Assembly (NCBI RefSeq): GCF_002941025.1 | Contig: NZ_PTJS01000001.1 | Span: 8,065,678 to 8,129,677 of the forward strand | Source: Streptomyces sp. QL37 | GTDB taxonomy: Bacteria; Actinomycetota; Actinomycetes; Streptomycetales; Streptomycetaceae | Length of the DNA: 64,000 nucleotides | Direction of reading: 5' to 3' | Shown: positions 53,540 to 62,100 of the stretch, piece after piece | How the letters are laid out: every line of letters begins with the position of its first letter | Numbering within the stretch: the stretch's first letter is position 1 | Program-made: the position numbers and the translations under genes | Notes under the pieces: model-generated | The model's input: only the letters and a program-made list of their open reading frames with translations | The model's database searches: none | Told to the model about the DNA's origin: nothing

Positions 53540-54162
53540 TCCGAGGCGAGCCACCGGACCACTACGAGAGGCTCTACCCGCACGACTACGAGGGCCCGCA
53601 CTTCGACTGGCCCGACTGCAACCGGGTCACCTAGACGAACGACCAAGAACAGCACGCCCGTTACGAGTACGCCGCACTGCTCTCCGTGTGCGACCACTCG
53701 CTGGGCCGGGTCCTGGACGCGATGGACGCCCACGGGCTGCGGGACGACACGAGCTCATCGTCTGCACGGACCCGGCTATCTGCTGGGGGAGAAGGGCTGG
53801 TGGGCGGCTTCGGGGCCGAGCGGACCCTCGACATGCAGGGCCGGCCGCTGCGCGAGACATCGGACGCCCGACAACCGCGTGCATCGGCCCTGTTCGGTAT
53901 GTTCGGAGGGCATGTGAACGTCACCGACGTCCCGGGGGAGCTGTCCGATCTGCCCATCGCCGAACCCGCCGCCACCGACGCGGTCCGCAGGATCGCGCCA
54001 GGGCTGCTCGACACCGAACTGCTGACCCTGCGCGGGGGCGGATCCCTGCTCCAGATCGCGGCCTTCGCCGGGGACCCCGGGCGCGCCCAACTCACCGCCC
54101 TGGCAGAGGAACTGGCCCGTCTCTTCCCACGCCGGACGGACCGCGGAGCCGTCCGGACATGA
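53540..54162 (+). pseudogene. Second sulfatase remnant, with stop and frameshifts (plus strand)
   Basis: The first frame gives PDHYERLYPHDYEGPHFDWP and stops at 53632-53634. Downstream comes ALLSVCDHSLGRVLDAMDAHGLRDD, followed by shifts: LIVCTD lies in one frame and GYLLGEKGWWA in the next. The original frame resumes with ALFGMFGGHVNVTD, a motif from the C-terminal half of the same sulfatase family. The last 75 codons (ELSDLPIAEP to RRTDRGA) remain open and may be the eroded end of the gene. At least three lesions are visible. Confidence 0.65.
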
Positions 54163-54210
54163 TCCCCTCATCCGGCACGGTGCGCTCACCCGTGACGGGA
54201 GGCGAACCGG

Positions 54211-54453
54211 TCAGAACGGCATGCGGCCACGGGCCCGACGTCCGGCGGAGCCGCTGCTGCCCACGGCCTTGGAACTGCTGCGGAACGGCTTGCTGAAGAG
54301 GCGGCCCAGCACGCCGGGAGCCTTGCTGCCGGCGCGTGACCCGGCCCCGAGGGTCCGCTGGGTGCCACGTTCGGGATGGCGGGACAAGCGCGGCACGAAG
54401 AACGCAAGGATGGCCAGAACAACACAGACAGCGACGATGCCAACAATCATCAT
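54211..54453 (-). CDS. Small membrane protein with basic tail
   Basis: An 80-aa product. One hydrophobic helix (MIVGIVAVCVVLAILAFFVP) is followed by a long Ser/Gly/Arg-rich cytoplasmic tail (RGTQRTLGAGSRAGSKAPGV). AGGGGA is placed well ahead of ATG 54453. Similar proteins of this shape are common in Streptomyces and have no assigned role. Confidence 0.75.
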   Translation of the reverse strand: MMIVGIVAVCVVLAILAFFVPRLSRHPERGTQRTLGAGSRAGSKAPGVLGRLFSKPFRSSSKAVGSSGSAGRRARGRMPF

Positions 54454-54633
54454 GAGAGACTCCCCTGGTTGATGTGTCCTGCCGTCTGCCCTTCCGGGCC
54501 ACTGGTATGCGCCGCCGCTCCCCGTGCTGTCGACCGTGCGCGGCGCCCGGGGCTGATGGCTCTGCTGTCTGTGCGCGAACTACTGTGCGGGCGGGTCGGA
54601 GACAGCGGAGCCGGCAGTCGGAGGAGAGGTCGC

Positions 54634-55599
54634 ATGGGGACAGTCGTCCATGTGCCGCAGACGCGGGACATGATCGGGGAAGAGCTCTCGGGGGACGAAG
54701 CCCTCAGCGCGCTACGTCACTACGGCGGGCGCAAGCTGCTCCTCGACGCCTTCGCGCGGTTCCGGTACGCCGACGGTTTCAGCTTCGCGAGGTCTCTCGG
54801 ATTTCAGGTGGTCGTGGGCATGGTGCCCTTCGTGATCGCGCTGGTGGGCGTGGCCACGACGGTGCACACCGAGAGCATCGGCCGCGTGATCGAGCTGACG
54901 CTCGGAAGGATCGTGCCCGGTGCCAGCGCGGAACTCGTACAAGGAGCGTTGCGGGACACCCGCCGGAGCGCCGGGTCCACGACGGCAGGGGCGCTGGCGA
55001 TGTGGTTCGGGCTCGGCTTCGCCGTGCTCAATCTGGCCTCGGCGATGGGCCAGATCGAGCGGGGCTGCAACCGCATCTACGGCATCGAGCGCGATCGTCC
55101 CTTCCTCGCCAAGTACGGTCGCGGCCTGCTGCTGGCAGTCGCCGCGGGGCTGCCGCTGATGCTGGGGTTCCTCGTGCTGGTCGCCGGCGAGGCCGTCGGG
55201 GACTCGGTGGTGGAGGCACTCGGCTGGTCGCGGTCCTGGCTCGGCTGGTGGGGGGTGCTCGAGATACCGGTCGGGACGGTCTGCGCCGCACTGGCCTCCG
55301 CCGTGATCTTCCGCTGGTCACCCCGGCGTGTGCAGCCCGGCTACACGTGGCTGGTCTTCGGATCCGCCGTACATCTGGTCCTGTGGGTCGCGGCCACCTG
55401 GCTGCTCACGTTCTACGTGGGGAAGAGTGGTTCGTTCGGTGCCGTCTACGGGCCGCTGACCGCGTTCGTGGCGCTGCTGCTGTGGGCCAACCTGACCGGC
55501 ATCGTCCTCTTCCTCGGGATCGCGTTCGCAGCCCAGCTGGAGGCCGCCAGGGCGGGTATCACCGAGCCCGTCCGCCCGGACCCCGGTCCCGGCACCTGA
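54634..55599 (+). CDS. YihY/virulence factor BrkB family membrane protein
   Basis: A 321-aa membrane protein with about six hydrophobic segments. It carries DAFARFRYADGFSFARSLGF near the N-terminus, ERGCNRIYGIERDRPFLAKYGR (conserved NxxYxxxRxRxFxxx) in the middle and FGAVYGPLTAFVALLLWANL near the end, all YihY/BrkB signatures. The family was once linked to RNase BN by mistake; its role is unclear. ATG 54634 follows GGAGGAGAGG at good spacing. The frame is open upstream to 54376 but is antisense there. Confidence 0.9.
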   Translation: MGTVVHVPQTRDMIGEELSGDEALSALRHYGGRKLLLDAFARFRYADGFSFARSLGFQVVVGMVPFVIALVGVATTVHTESIGRVIELTLGRIVPGASAELVQGALRDTRRSAGSTTAGALAMWFGLGFAVLNLASAMGQIERGCNRIYGIERDRPFLAKYGRGLLLAVAAGLPLMLGFLVLVAGEAVGDSVVEALGWSRSWLGWWGVLEIPVGTVCAALASAVIFRWSPRRVQPGYTWLVFGSAVHLVLWVAATWLLTFYVGKSGSFGAVYGPLTAFVALLLWANLTGIVLFLGIAFAAQLEAARAGITEPVRPDPGPGT

Positions 55600-55654
55600 A
55601 GGCCGTCCGGCCGCGGGGAGGCATCGGTCGCGGCAGGCGGGGCAGGCGTGTGTC

Positions 55655-56137
55655 ATGCAGGGAAGCTACGCACAGGCCGAGACGGACACGCCCCACGGTG
55701 CGCCCCTCCGTGGGCCGGACGACGTGGAACACCCCGCGCACCACCGTGGCGGGGGCCGCCACCGACTGCGCAGGCACCGAAAGGGCGACTGGCACCGGCG
55801 CATGCTCGCCTACAGCGAGGTCGAGCTGGTGCAGTCGCCCGGGTGGGGCGCCGGTGACGCGCAGTGTCTGCTCCTGGTGCACGTGCGCAAGGTGGTGGGG
55901 CACGTGAATTTCCGCCTCTGCGCTTCGTGCGCGGAGGCGGTCATCACCGATGTGCTCATCGAGAAGCAGTTCCATCGCAGCGGGCTGGGCACCCGGGCGC
56001 TCTCCCACCTGAGGGCCCGGTATCCGGGAGTCGTCTGGCGCACCACGCTCGACCGGCGCGGGACGCGCGACCTCATGCGCCGGATGCGGGTGCCGCGGCA
56101 GGCAGTGGGCAGCCGGTGCTCCCACACGAACGACTGA
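55655..56137 (+). CDS. GNAT-like acetyltransferase domain protein
   Basis: A 160-aa protein. The first 50 residues are His/Arg/Gly-rich and without similarity. The rest fits a small GNAT fold: VVGHVNFRLCASCAEAVITD, the acetyl-CoA loop IEKQFHRSGLGTRALSHL (Q-x-x-x-G-x-G variant) and VVWRTTLDRRGTRDLMRRM. The Cys pair CASC is unusual. The start could lie downstream at ATG 55802 (MLAYSEVELV), which would drop the odd N-terminus. The substrate is unknown. Confidence 0.65.
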   Translation: MQGSYAQAETDTPHGAPLRGPDDVEHPAHHRGGGRHRLRRHRKGDWHRRMLAYSEVELVQSPGWGAGDAQCLLLVHVRKVVGHVNFRLCASCAEAVITDVLIEKQFHRSGLGTRALSHLRARYPGVVWRTTLDRRGTRDLMRRMRVPRQAVGSRCSHTND

Positions 56138-56176
56138 CGGCCGGCCCCGGCTCGCCGAAGGGCCCGACGAGGCCCC

Positions 56177-56716
56177 TCACTCCGCCGCGCCGGCCCGTTC
56201 CTCGTCGGCGTCGAGGATCGAGATCTCCAGCTTGCGGAGCAGCCGCGCGAGTTGCCGGCGCTCGGAGGGGGACAGCCCCGCGAGCATCCGGTTCTCGTTG
56301 TCCAGGTGTTCGGTGAACGCCGTGTCCACCGTCGCGAGGCCCTTCTCCGTCAGACGGGAGTAGACGACCCGGCGGTCCTGGGTGTCCCGCTCGCGGACGA
56401 TGAGGCCGTCCTTCTCCAGACGGTCGATCCGCAGGGTCACCCCCGCCGACGACACCAGCCCGGAGTCGGCGAGCTGCCCGGCCGTCAGCCGGTAGGGCTC
56501 CCCGGACCTGCGCAGCGCGGTGAGGACGTCGAAGCCCGCGACGGACAGGCCGTGCCGCTCGATGGACTCGGTGAGTCCGGTGCTGTAGCGCAGGAAGGAC
56601 CGGTGGAGCCGGGCGAGGACCTCGAGCGGGCTCGTGTCCAGCTCCGGCCGCTCCCGCGCCCAGTCCTCGACCACCTTCGCCACGGCGTCCTGGTCCCCAG
56701 GCCTTGATGCTGCCAT
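56177..56716 (-). CDS. MarR-family transcriptional regulator
   Basis: A 179-aa winged-helix regulator. LSVAGFDVLTALRRSGEPYR and GLVSSAGVTLRIDRLEKDGL are the HTH and recognition helix, and RDTQDRRVVYSRLTEKG is the wing with the conserved DxR. The C-terminal helix contains LSPSERRQLARLLRKLEI. ATG 56716 is preceded by AGGGGAT. It is on the same strand as the MFS gene 440 bp upstream, separated from it by a decayed MarR-like copy. Confidence 0.92.
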   Translation of the reverse strand: MAASRPGDQDAVAKVVEDWARERPELDTSPLEVLARLHRSFLRYSTGLTESIERHGLSVAGFDVLTALRRSGEPYRLTAGQLADSGLVSSAGVTLRIDRLEKDGLIVRERDTQDRRVVYSRLTEKGLATVDTAFTEHLDNENRMLAGLSPSERRQLARLLRKLEISILDADEERAGAAE

Positions 56717-56810
56717 CTCATCCCCTTGTACGGCGTCGGCCGGCGTCCCCCCGGCTTCTCACGGCACTGAGAATCTTACCGCTGAGGTGATGGGTGGCTC
56801 AGCCGCGGGA

Positions 56811-57130
56811 CCGCCGCCTCACCGGCTGACGACGGGCGAGGTCGCGGCGACGGGATCGGCCAGGTCGGACGGCTCACCCGGCAGGCCGACCGGCTGGCGG
56901 AGGCCGGGCTGATCCGCCGGGAGCGCGACACCGGCGACCGCAGGATCGTCCGGCTGTGTCTCACCCCCGAGGGCCCGAACTCACCGACCGGGTGTCGGAT
57001 GTGCGGTCCGAGCAGGAGCGGGAGCTGCCGGCCGGCCTGGGGCACGCCGAACGCCGGAGGCTCACGGCTCTCCTGGAGACCCTGGCGAACGCTCGGGACC
57101 GGTGGCCCGGAGCGGTGAGCGCTGCTCCCG
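56811..57130 (+). pseudogene. Frameshifted MarR-family remnant
   Basis: Three frames piece together a MarR domain: PPHRLTTGEVAATG, then GRLTRQADRLAEAGLIRRER and DTGDRRIVRLCLTPEGP, then LTDRVSDVRSEQERELPAGL with HAERRRLTALLETLAN. A single missing base near 56979 separates the last two parts, and another lesion lies near 56850. The first helix and start codon are missing. It is an eroded paralogue of the MarR type, possibly the former regulator of the MFS gene. Confidence 0.7.
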
Positions 57131-57154
57131 GCCACCGGCCCCGGACCGGCGTGA

Positions 57155-58522
57155 TCAGGCGTTGAGTTCCTCCAGGGTCCTGCCCTTGGTCTCGACCGCG
57201 AACCACGCGATCACGGCGCCCACCGCGCCCACGACGGCGAGCTGCGCGAAGACCAGCCCCAGTCCGCCGCCCGCCCCGATGACCGCGCCGACGGCCACCG
57301 GGCCGAGGATGACGCCGCACCGGTTCCACAGTCCGCCGAACGCCGCGCCCTTGGCCCGGTTGGAGGTCGGGTAGAGCTCGGGGGAGTAGAGGTAGAGCCC
57401 GGCGTTGATCGCGTACAGGAAGAACGTCGTGCACGAGGCGAAGAGGGCCACCTGGCCGCCCGAGGTCGCGCCGGCGAGTGCCAGTACGGCGAGTGAGAGC
57501 ACGGTGCCGACGAAAGCGCCGATCAGGGCGGGCCTGCGGCCGATGCGGTCGATCAGCATGGCCACGACGAAGGTGCCCAGCAGGCCGGTGACGTTGCTGA
57601 CCAGGGTGTAGACGAGCGCCGTGGTGAGGTCCAGGCCGAACTCCTTCGTGTAGAGGGAGGGCAGCCAGGTGGAGATGCCGTGGTTCACGTAGTACGCCAC
57701 GAACCACAGCCCCGACAGGACCGCCGTACGCCGCAGATAGCGTCCCCGGAACAGGTCCATGAGGGTGCCCTTCGGCTCGTCCGGGGTGTCGACGGACGGG
57801 GTCGGCGCGGGGAGCTCCTCGGAGGTCGCGCGGGCGACCTCCGCCTCGATCCGGGAGATCGCGGCCTCGGCCTCGGCCGTACGTCCACGGGACAGCAGCC
57901 AGCGCGGGGACTCCTCGACGTGGCGCGGCAGCATCGCGGCGATCACCACGGGAAGCGCGCCCACGAGGAACATCGCGCGCCAGCCGAAGGCAGGGACCAC
58001 CCAGACGGCGAGCAAGGTGGCGGCCGCCAGTCCGGCCGGGAAGATCATCTCGTACAGCAGGACGAAGCGGCCCCTCTTGTCGGACCGGGCGATCTCGTTG
58101 ATGTACGTCGCCGCGACCGGTACGACGCCGCCGATCCCGAGCCCCTGGAGGAAGCGGAAGAGCGAGAAGGTCTCGATGTTGCCGGAGAAGGCCACGGCGA
58201 GGCTGGCGAGGCCCGTGACCCCGACTCCCAGGGCGACGGTCCGCACGCGCCCGATGCGGTCGCCCAGCCAGCCCGCGGCGAGGGCGCCGAGCAGCATGCC
58301 GATGGAGGCGGAGGTGACGGCGAAGGTGGCCTGCCCGGTGGACAGGTGCCATTCCTTCATCAGGACGGGCAGCGCGGACGCGGCCAGCAGCTGGTCGAAC
58401 GCCTCGAAGAAGGTGACGGCACCGATCAGGAACCGGACCTTGACGTGCCAGCGCGAGTGCGGCAGTCGTTCGAGTCTCGCGGCGATCGAGCCGAGAGCGG
58501 GCTTGCCGGCCACAGTCGTCAT
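57155..58522 (-). CDS. MFS transporter (sugar/aromatic acid:H+ symporter type)
   Basis: A 455-aa transporter with 12 hydrophobic segments. ALAAGWLGDRIGRVRTVALG is motif A after TM2, RFLQGLGIGGVVPVAATYINE is TM4, and RHVEESPRWLLSRGRTAEAE starts the central loop, with the PESPRWL-type signature of the sugar porter and AAHS groups. It is divergent from the catabolic operon that starts at 58812 and shares its 289-bp control region, so it probably imports the substrate of that pathway. Confidence 0.9.
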   Translation of the reverse strand: MTTVAGKPALGSIAARLERLPHSRWHVKVRFLIGAVTFFEAFDQLLAASALPVLMKEWHLSTGQATFAVTSASIGMLLGALAAGWLGDRIGRVRTVALGVGVTGLASLAVAFSGNIETFSLFRFLQGLGIGGVVPVAATYINEIARSDKRGRFVLLYEMIFPAGLAAATLLAVWVVPAFGWRAMFLVGALPVVIAAMLPRHVEESPRWLLSRGRTAEAEAAISRIEAEVARATSEELPAPTPSVDTPDEPKGTLMDLFRGRYLRRTAVLSGLWFVAYYVNHGISTWLPSLYTKEFGLDLTTALVYTLVSNVTGLLGTFVVAMLIDRIGRRPALIGAFVGTVLSLAVLALAGATSGGQVALFASCTTFFLYAINAGLYLYSPELYPTSNRAKGAAFGGLWNRCGVILGPVAVGAVIGAGGGLGLVFAQLAVVGAVGAVIAWFAVETKGRTLEELNA

Positions 58523-58590
58523 GGAGGGGGTCCTTCCGCGGGCAGATGAGTTGCGGAGACAGTAGGGGGCTATATCTAAGCGGTCAATAG

Positions 58591-58718
58591 TTAAGAGCTT
58601 AGGAAGCCGGTTCCCGGCGACTCGGTCACCATCATCGATCGCGCGGAAGTGGTGCTCAAGACCTCCCGGACAACGATTTCACCTCGGGGTCTTGTGCCGA
58701 GAAACTTAAGCGCTTAGA
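58591..58718. promoter_or_regulatory. Paired TTAAGMGCTTAG boxes in the divergent MFS-ALDH promoter region
   Basis: TTAAGAGCTTAGG at 58591-58603 and TTAAGCGCTTAGA at 58706-58718 are nearly identical and contain the palindrome TAAGCGCTTA. A half-site CTAAGCGG lies at 58577-58584. They flank the probable promoters of both divergent transcription units. No regulator gene for this locus is seen inside the window. Confidence 0.6.
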
Positions 58719-58811
58719 TTTCTAGCACTTCGGCAGTCCGGTGGCGGTAACCCAACGAGCCTGTCCGCACCCGGAGTCCACCCCCTTTCCGCCTCGTCCG
58801 GAGGTCCACCC

Positions 58812-60296
58812 GTGCAGCAGTTCCCCACCGAAATCCTGATCGCGGGCCAGTGGCGGCGCGGTGCGGGCGAGCCCGTCGGCACGGTCGACCCGGCGACCGG
58901 CCGCGTCCTCGCCACCGTCCACTCCGCCTCGGCGGACGAGGTCGCCGAAGCTGCCGAAGCCGCGGCGCAGGCCGTGGCGGACCCGGCCTGGCGCGACCTG
59001 CCCGCCCATGAGCGGGCCCGGCTGCTGCACCGGATCGGCGAGCTCACCGAGCGGGCCGCCGACGAGCTCTCCGCCCTGCAGACCGCCGACACCGGCAAGA
59101 CCCTCACCGAGACCAGGGCGCTCGCGCTCAGCGCGGCAGGCACCTTCCGCTACATGGCGGCGGTCCTGGAGACGGCCGAGGAGTCGGTGACTCCGTCCCG
59201 GGGGCCGTACGTCACGGTGAGCACGCACGAGCCGATCGGTGTCGTCGCCGCGATCAACCCCTGGAACTCCCCGGTCGCCAGCGACGCGCAGAAGATCGCC
59301 CCCGCCCTCGCCGCCGGCAACGCGGTGATCCTCAAGCCGGCGGCCTGGACCCCCCTGGTCTCCCTGGCGCTCGGGCGGCTCGTCTTCCAGGCACTCGACG
59401 AGTTCCGGCTGCCGGCCGCACTGCTCTCCGTGCTGCCCGGCAGCGGACGGGTGGTCGGTGACGCCCTCGTGCGCCACCCCCTCGTCGGCCGCATCGGGTT
59501 CACCGGGGGCACGGAGACCGGGCGGTCCATCGCCGAGGCCGCCGCCCGGAAGCTGATCCCCGCCTCGCTGGAGCTCGGGGGCAAGTCGCCGACGATCGTG
59601 CGCGCCGACGCCGACGTCGAACAGGCCCTGGCCGGCGTGATGTTCGGGGTCTTCTCGTCCAGCGGCCAGTCCTGCATAGCCGGTTCCCGGCTCTTCGTGG
59701 CACGCGAGATCTACGACTCCTTCGTCGGTGAACTCGTCGAGCGTGTACGCAAGCTGCGCGTCGGCCCCGGCACCGACCCCGCCACCCAGGTCGGACCCCT
59801 GGTGCACCACCGCCACCGCGACTCCGTCGCCGCCTACGTCGACCTCGCCCGGTCCGAAGGCGCCCGTGTCCTCTGCGGCGGATCGGCGCCCGAGGGAGAG
59901 CTGTACGAGGACGGGGCGTACTACCTGCCCACCGTCCTCGACGGCCTCCCGAACACCTCGCGCACCTGCCAGGAGGAGATCTTCGGCCCGGTCCTGGTCG
60001 CCCTGCCCTACGACGACGAGGACGACCTGGTCCGCCAGGCCAACGACTCCGTCTACGGCCTGGCCTGCGGAATCTGGACCCGCGACCTGCGCGCCGCCGG
60101 AGCGCTGGCGCGCCGGATCGAGGCCGGAACCGTCTGGATCAACACCTACAAGCAGTTCAGCGCCTCCACCCCCTTCAGCGGGTGGAAGGACAGCGGCCTC
60201 GGCACGGAGAAGGGCCGCGACGCGATCCGCGCCTACCAGCGCCAGAAGTCCCTGTACTGGGGCATCTCGGACCACCCGCTTCCGTGGGCCAACTGA
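58812..60296 (+). CDS. NAD(P)-dependent aldehyde dehydrogenase
   Basis: A 494-aa ALDH. It has the substrate-tunnel and cofactor loops NPWNSPVASDAQKIAPALAA and GFTGGTETGRSIAEAAA, the general base Glu in ASLELGGKSPTIV and the catalytic Cys in SSGQSCIAGSRLFV. It resembles betaine-aldehyde and hydroxymuconic-semialdehyde dehydrogenases. GTG 58812 is supported by GGAGG eight bases ahead. It is the first gene of the catabolic operon. With the extradiol enzyme next to it, a muconic semialdehyde is a likely substrate (inference). Confidence 0.95.
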   Translation: MQQFPTEILIAGQWRRGAGEPVGTVDPATGRVLATVHSASADEVAEAAEAAAQAVADPAWRDLPAHERARLLHRIGELTERAADELSALQTADTGKTLTETRALALSAAGTFRYMAAVLETAEESVTPSRGPYVTVSTHEPIGVVAAINPWNSPVASDAQKIAPALAAGNAVILKPAAWTPLVSLALGRLVFQALDEFRLPAALLSVLPGSGRVVGDALVRHPLVGRIGFTGGTETGRSIAEAAARKLIPASLELGGKSPTIVRADADVEQALAGVMFGVFSSSGQSCIAGSRLFVAREIYDSFVGELVERVRKLRVGPGTDPATQVGPLVHHRHRDSVAAYVDLARSEGARVLCGGSAPEGELYEDGAYYLPTVLDGLPNTSRTCQEEIFGPVLVALPYDDEDDLVRQANDSVYGLACGIWTRDLRAAGALARRIEAGTVWINTYKQFSASTPFSGWKDSGLGTEKGRDAIRAYQRQKSLYWGISDHPLPWAN

Positions 60297-60328
60297 CCCG
60301 GCACACCTGCCAGTCCTGGAGGGACCCC

Positions 60329-61306
60329 ATGCACCCGATACCGCCCGGTCCGATCGCCCGGCTCCGCTCGCTCCGCTACGTCGAGCTGCACACCCCGGCC
60401 TTCACCGAGGCCGCCGACTTCTACGAGGACGTCTGGGGCCTCGAAACCGTCGAGTCCGACACCGGCGCCCGCTGGCTCCGGGGTACGAGCGACGAGCACC
60501 ACGTCCTGCACCTGACCGAGCGGGACCGGGTCGGCCTCGGCAGGATCGCCTTCGCCGTCGCCACACCCGCCGAGGTCGACGAGGCGGCGCGCCGCCTCGA
60601 AGCGCGCTCCCTCGTGCCCGTCACCGGACCCGGACCGCTGGACCAGGCCGGCGGCGGCTACGGGCTGCGGTTCACCGACCCCGAGGGCCGACTCATCGAG
60701 ATCAGCGCCCAGGTCGAGGCCATCGTACCGCGCGGCAGGGACGGCGCCGTCCCCGTCGGGGTGACGCACGCCGTGCTCAACACCACCGACATCGACGCCG
60801 CGGTCGCCTTCTACCGCGACGTGCTCGGACTGCGCGTCTCCGACTGGTCCGAGCACCAGATGGCGTTCCTCCGCTGCAACAGCGACCACCACTGCATCGC
60901 CTTCAACCAGGCCGAGTGGACCTCGCTCAACCACGTGGCCTACGAGATGACCTCGGTCGACCACTTCATGCGGGGCCTCGGACGGCTGCGCCACCACGGC
61001 ATCACCCCCCAGTGGGGCCCCGGCAGGCACGGCCCGGGGAACAACACCTTCTCCTACTTCACCGACCCCTCCGGGCTGGTCTGCGAGTACACCTCCGAGG
61101 TCGCCCAGATCGTCGAGGACGCCTGGATCGCCCGGGTGTGGCGCCGGGTCCCCGAGCTGTCCGACCTCTGGGGGACGGCCGGCGCGCCGTCGAAGGAGAT
61201 CCGCTGCAGCATGGCCGGCTCCCCGGACCCCGGCCCGCTCGCCACCCCCGACGCACAGGGCTCAGGCCCGCTCGTTCCCGTCGACGCCCAGGAGGCCACC
61301 GCATGA
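60329..61306 (+). CDS. VOC-family extradiol (meta-cleavage) dioxygenase
   Basis: A 325-aa two-domain vicinal-oxygen-chelate protein. The first domain starts LRYVELHTPAFTEAADFYED. The second holds the iron site: His in GVTHAVLNTTDIDAAVAFYR, His in LNHVAYEMTSVDHFMRGL and Glu in LVCEYTSEVAQI, the 2-His-1-Glu set of catechol 2,3-dioxygenases. The spacing and SYFTDPSGL match the class. The last 35 residues are Pro/Gly-rich. ATG 60329 follows GGAGGGA. It should cleave a catechol-type ring between C2 and C3. Confidence 0.9.
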   Translation: MHPIPPGPIARLRSLRYVELHTPAFTEAADFYEDVWGLETVESDTGARWLRGTSDEHHVLHLTERDRVGLGRIAFAVATPAEVDEAARRLEARSLVPVTGPGPLDQAGGGYGLRFTDPEGRLIEISAQVEAIVPRGRDGAVPVGVTHAVLNTTDIDAAVAFYRDVLGLRVSDWSEHQMAFLRCNSDHHCIAFNQAEWTSLNHVAYEMTSVDHFMRGLGRLRHHGITPQWGPGRHGPGNNTFSYFTDPSGLVCEYTSEVAQIVEDAWIARVWRRVPELSDLWGTAGAPSKEIRCSMAGSPDPGPLATPDAQGSGPLVPVDAQEATA

Positions 61307-62100
61307 GCACCGTCCGCAAGGTCGCCGTCGTCGGCTGGGGCGCCATCGGCCGCGTCGTCGGCACCGCGCTCGCCGAAGGCCGCGTGACCGGCGCCGAGCT
61401 GGTCTGCGTCGTCGACAACCGCCCGCTCGGCGAGGCCGCCCCCGTGCGTCAGGCCACCTTCGAGGAGGCCATGGACTCCTGCGACCTCATCGTCGAGGCC
61501 GCGGGGCAGGGCGTCGTACGCGAATGGGGTGAGCGGGTCCTGGCCTCCGGCACCGATCTGCTGATCGCCTCGACCGGCGCGCTGACCGACGACGAGCTCA
61601 CCAAGCGGCTGCTGGCGGCCGGCCCCGGCCGGGTGTACTTCACGGGCGGCGCCGTCGGCGGACTCGACCTGCTCCAGGCCGTCCGCACCCTCGGCCCGCT
61701 CGACGACGTCCGGCTGACCACAACCAAGCTGCCCTCCACCCTCGAACAGCCCTGGATGGACGAGGAGTTGCTGGGACGCATGCGGACGGCGACCGGCCCC
61801 GTCGAGGTCATGTCCGGGACCGCCCGCGACGTCCCGGTCAAATTCCCCAAGTCGACGAACGTGGCCGCCTCGGTCGCGCTGGCCGTCGGCGACCTGGACG
61901 CTGTGCGGGTCCAGGTCGTCGCCGACCCGGCGGCGCACCACACCCGGCACGTGATCGAGGCGTCCGGCGACCACGGGACCTACCGCTTCGAGGTCGCGCA
62001 CCTGCCCGACCCCGTCAACCCGGCCACCAGCCAGGTGGTGCCGTACGCCGTGCTGCGCAGCCTCGCCGCCCTCGCCGGCCGGAGCGGGCAGATCCTGTGA
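61303..62100 (+). CDS. Aspartate dehydrogenase-like NAD(P) oxidoreductase (DUF108 type)
   Basis: A 265-aa protein with Rossmann motif VAVVGWGAIGRVVGTALAEG and the DUF108 catalytic half: LIASTGALTDDELTKRLLAA, VYFTGGAVGGLDLLQAV and FPKSTNVAASVALAVGDLDAV. That is the aspartate dehydrogenase (NadX) fold; the active-site His may lie in ADPAAHHTRHVIEASGDHG. It is coupled to the dioxygenase by ATGA. In this aromatic-type operon a role in NAD synthesis is unlikely. It may reduce or deaminate a pathway intermediate that carries an amino group. Confidence 0.88.
   Translation: MSTVRKVAVVGWGAIGRVVGTALAEGRVTGAELVCVVDNRPLGEAAPVRQATFEEAMDSCDLIVEAAGQGVVREWGERVLASGTDLLIASTGALTDDELTKRLLAAGPGRVYFTGGAVGGLDLLQAVRTLGPLDDVRLTTTKLPSTLEQPWMDEELLGRMRTATGPVEVMSGTARDVPVKFPKSTNVAASVALAVGDLDAVRVQVVADPAAHHTRHVIEASGDHGTYRFEVAHLPDPVNPATSQVVPYAVLRSLAALAGRSGQIL

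Noticed and set aside
59728..62100. Open frame of 790 codons that ends as the aspartate-dehydrogenase-like protein
   Set aside because: The first part is a shifted reading of the ALDH and dioxygenase genes. Only the portion from 61303 is a gene.
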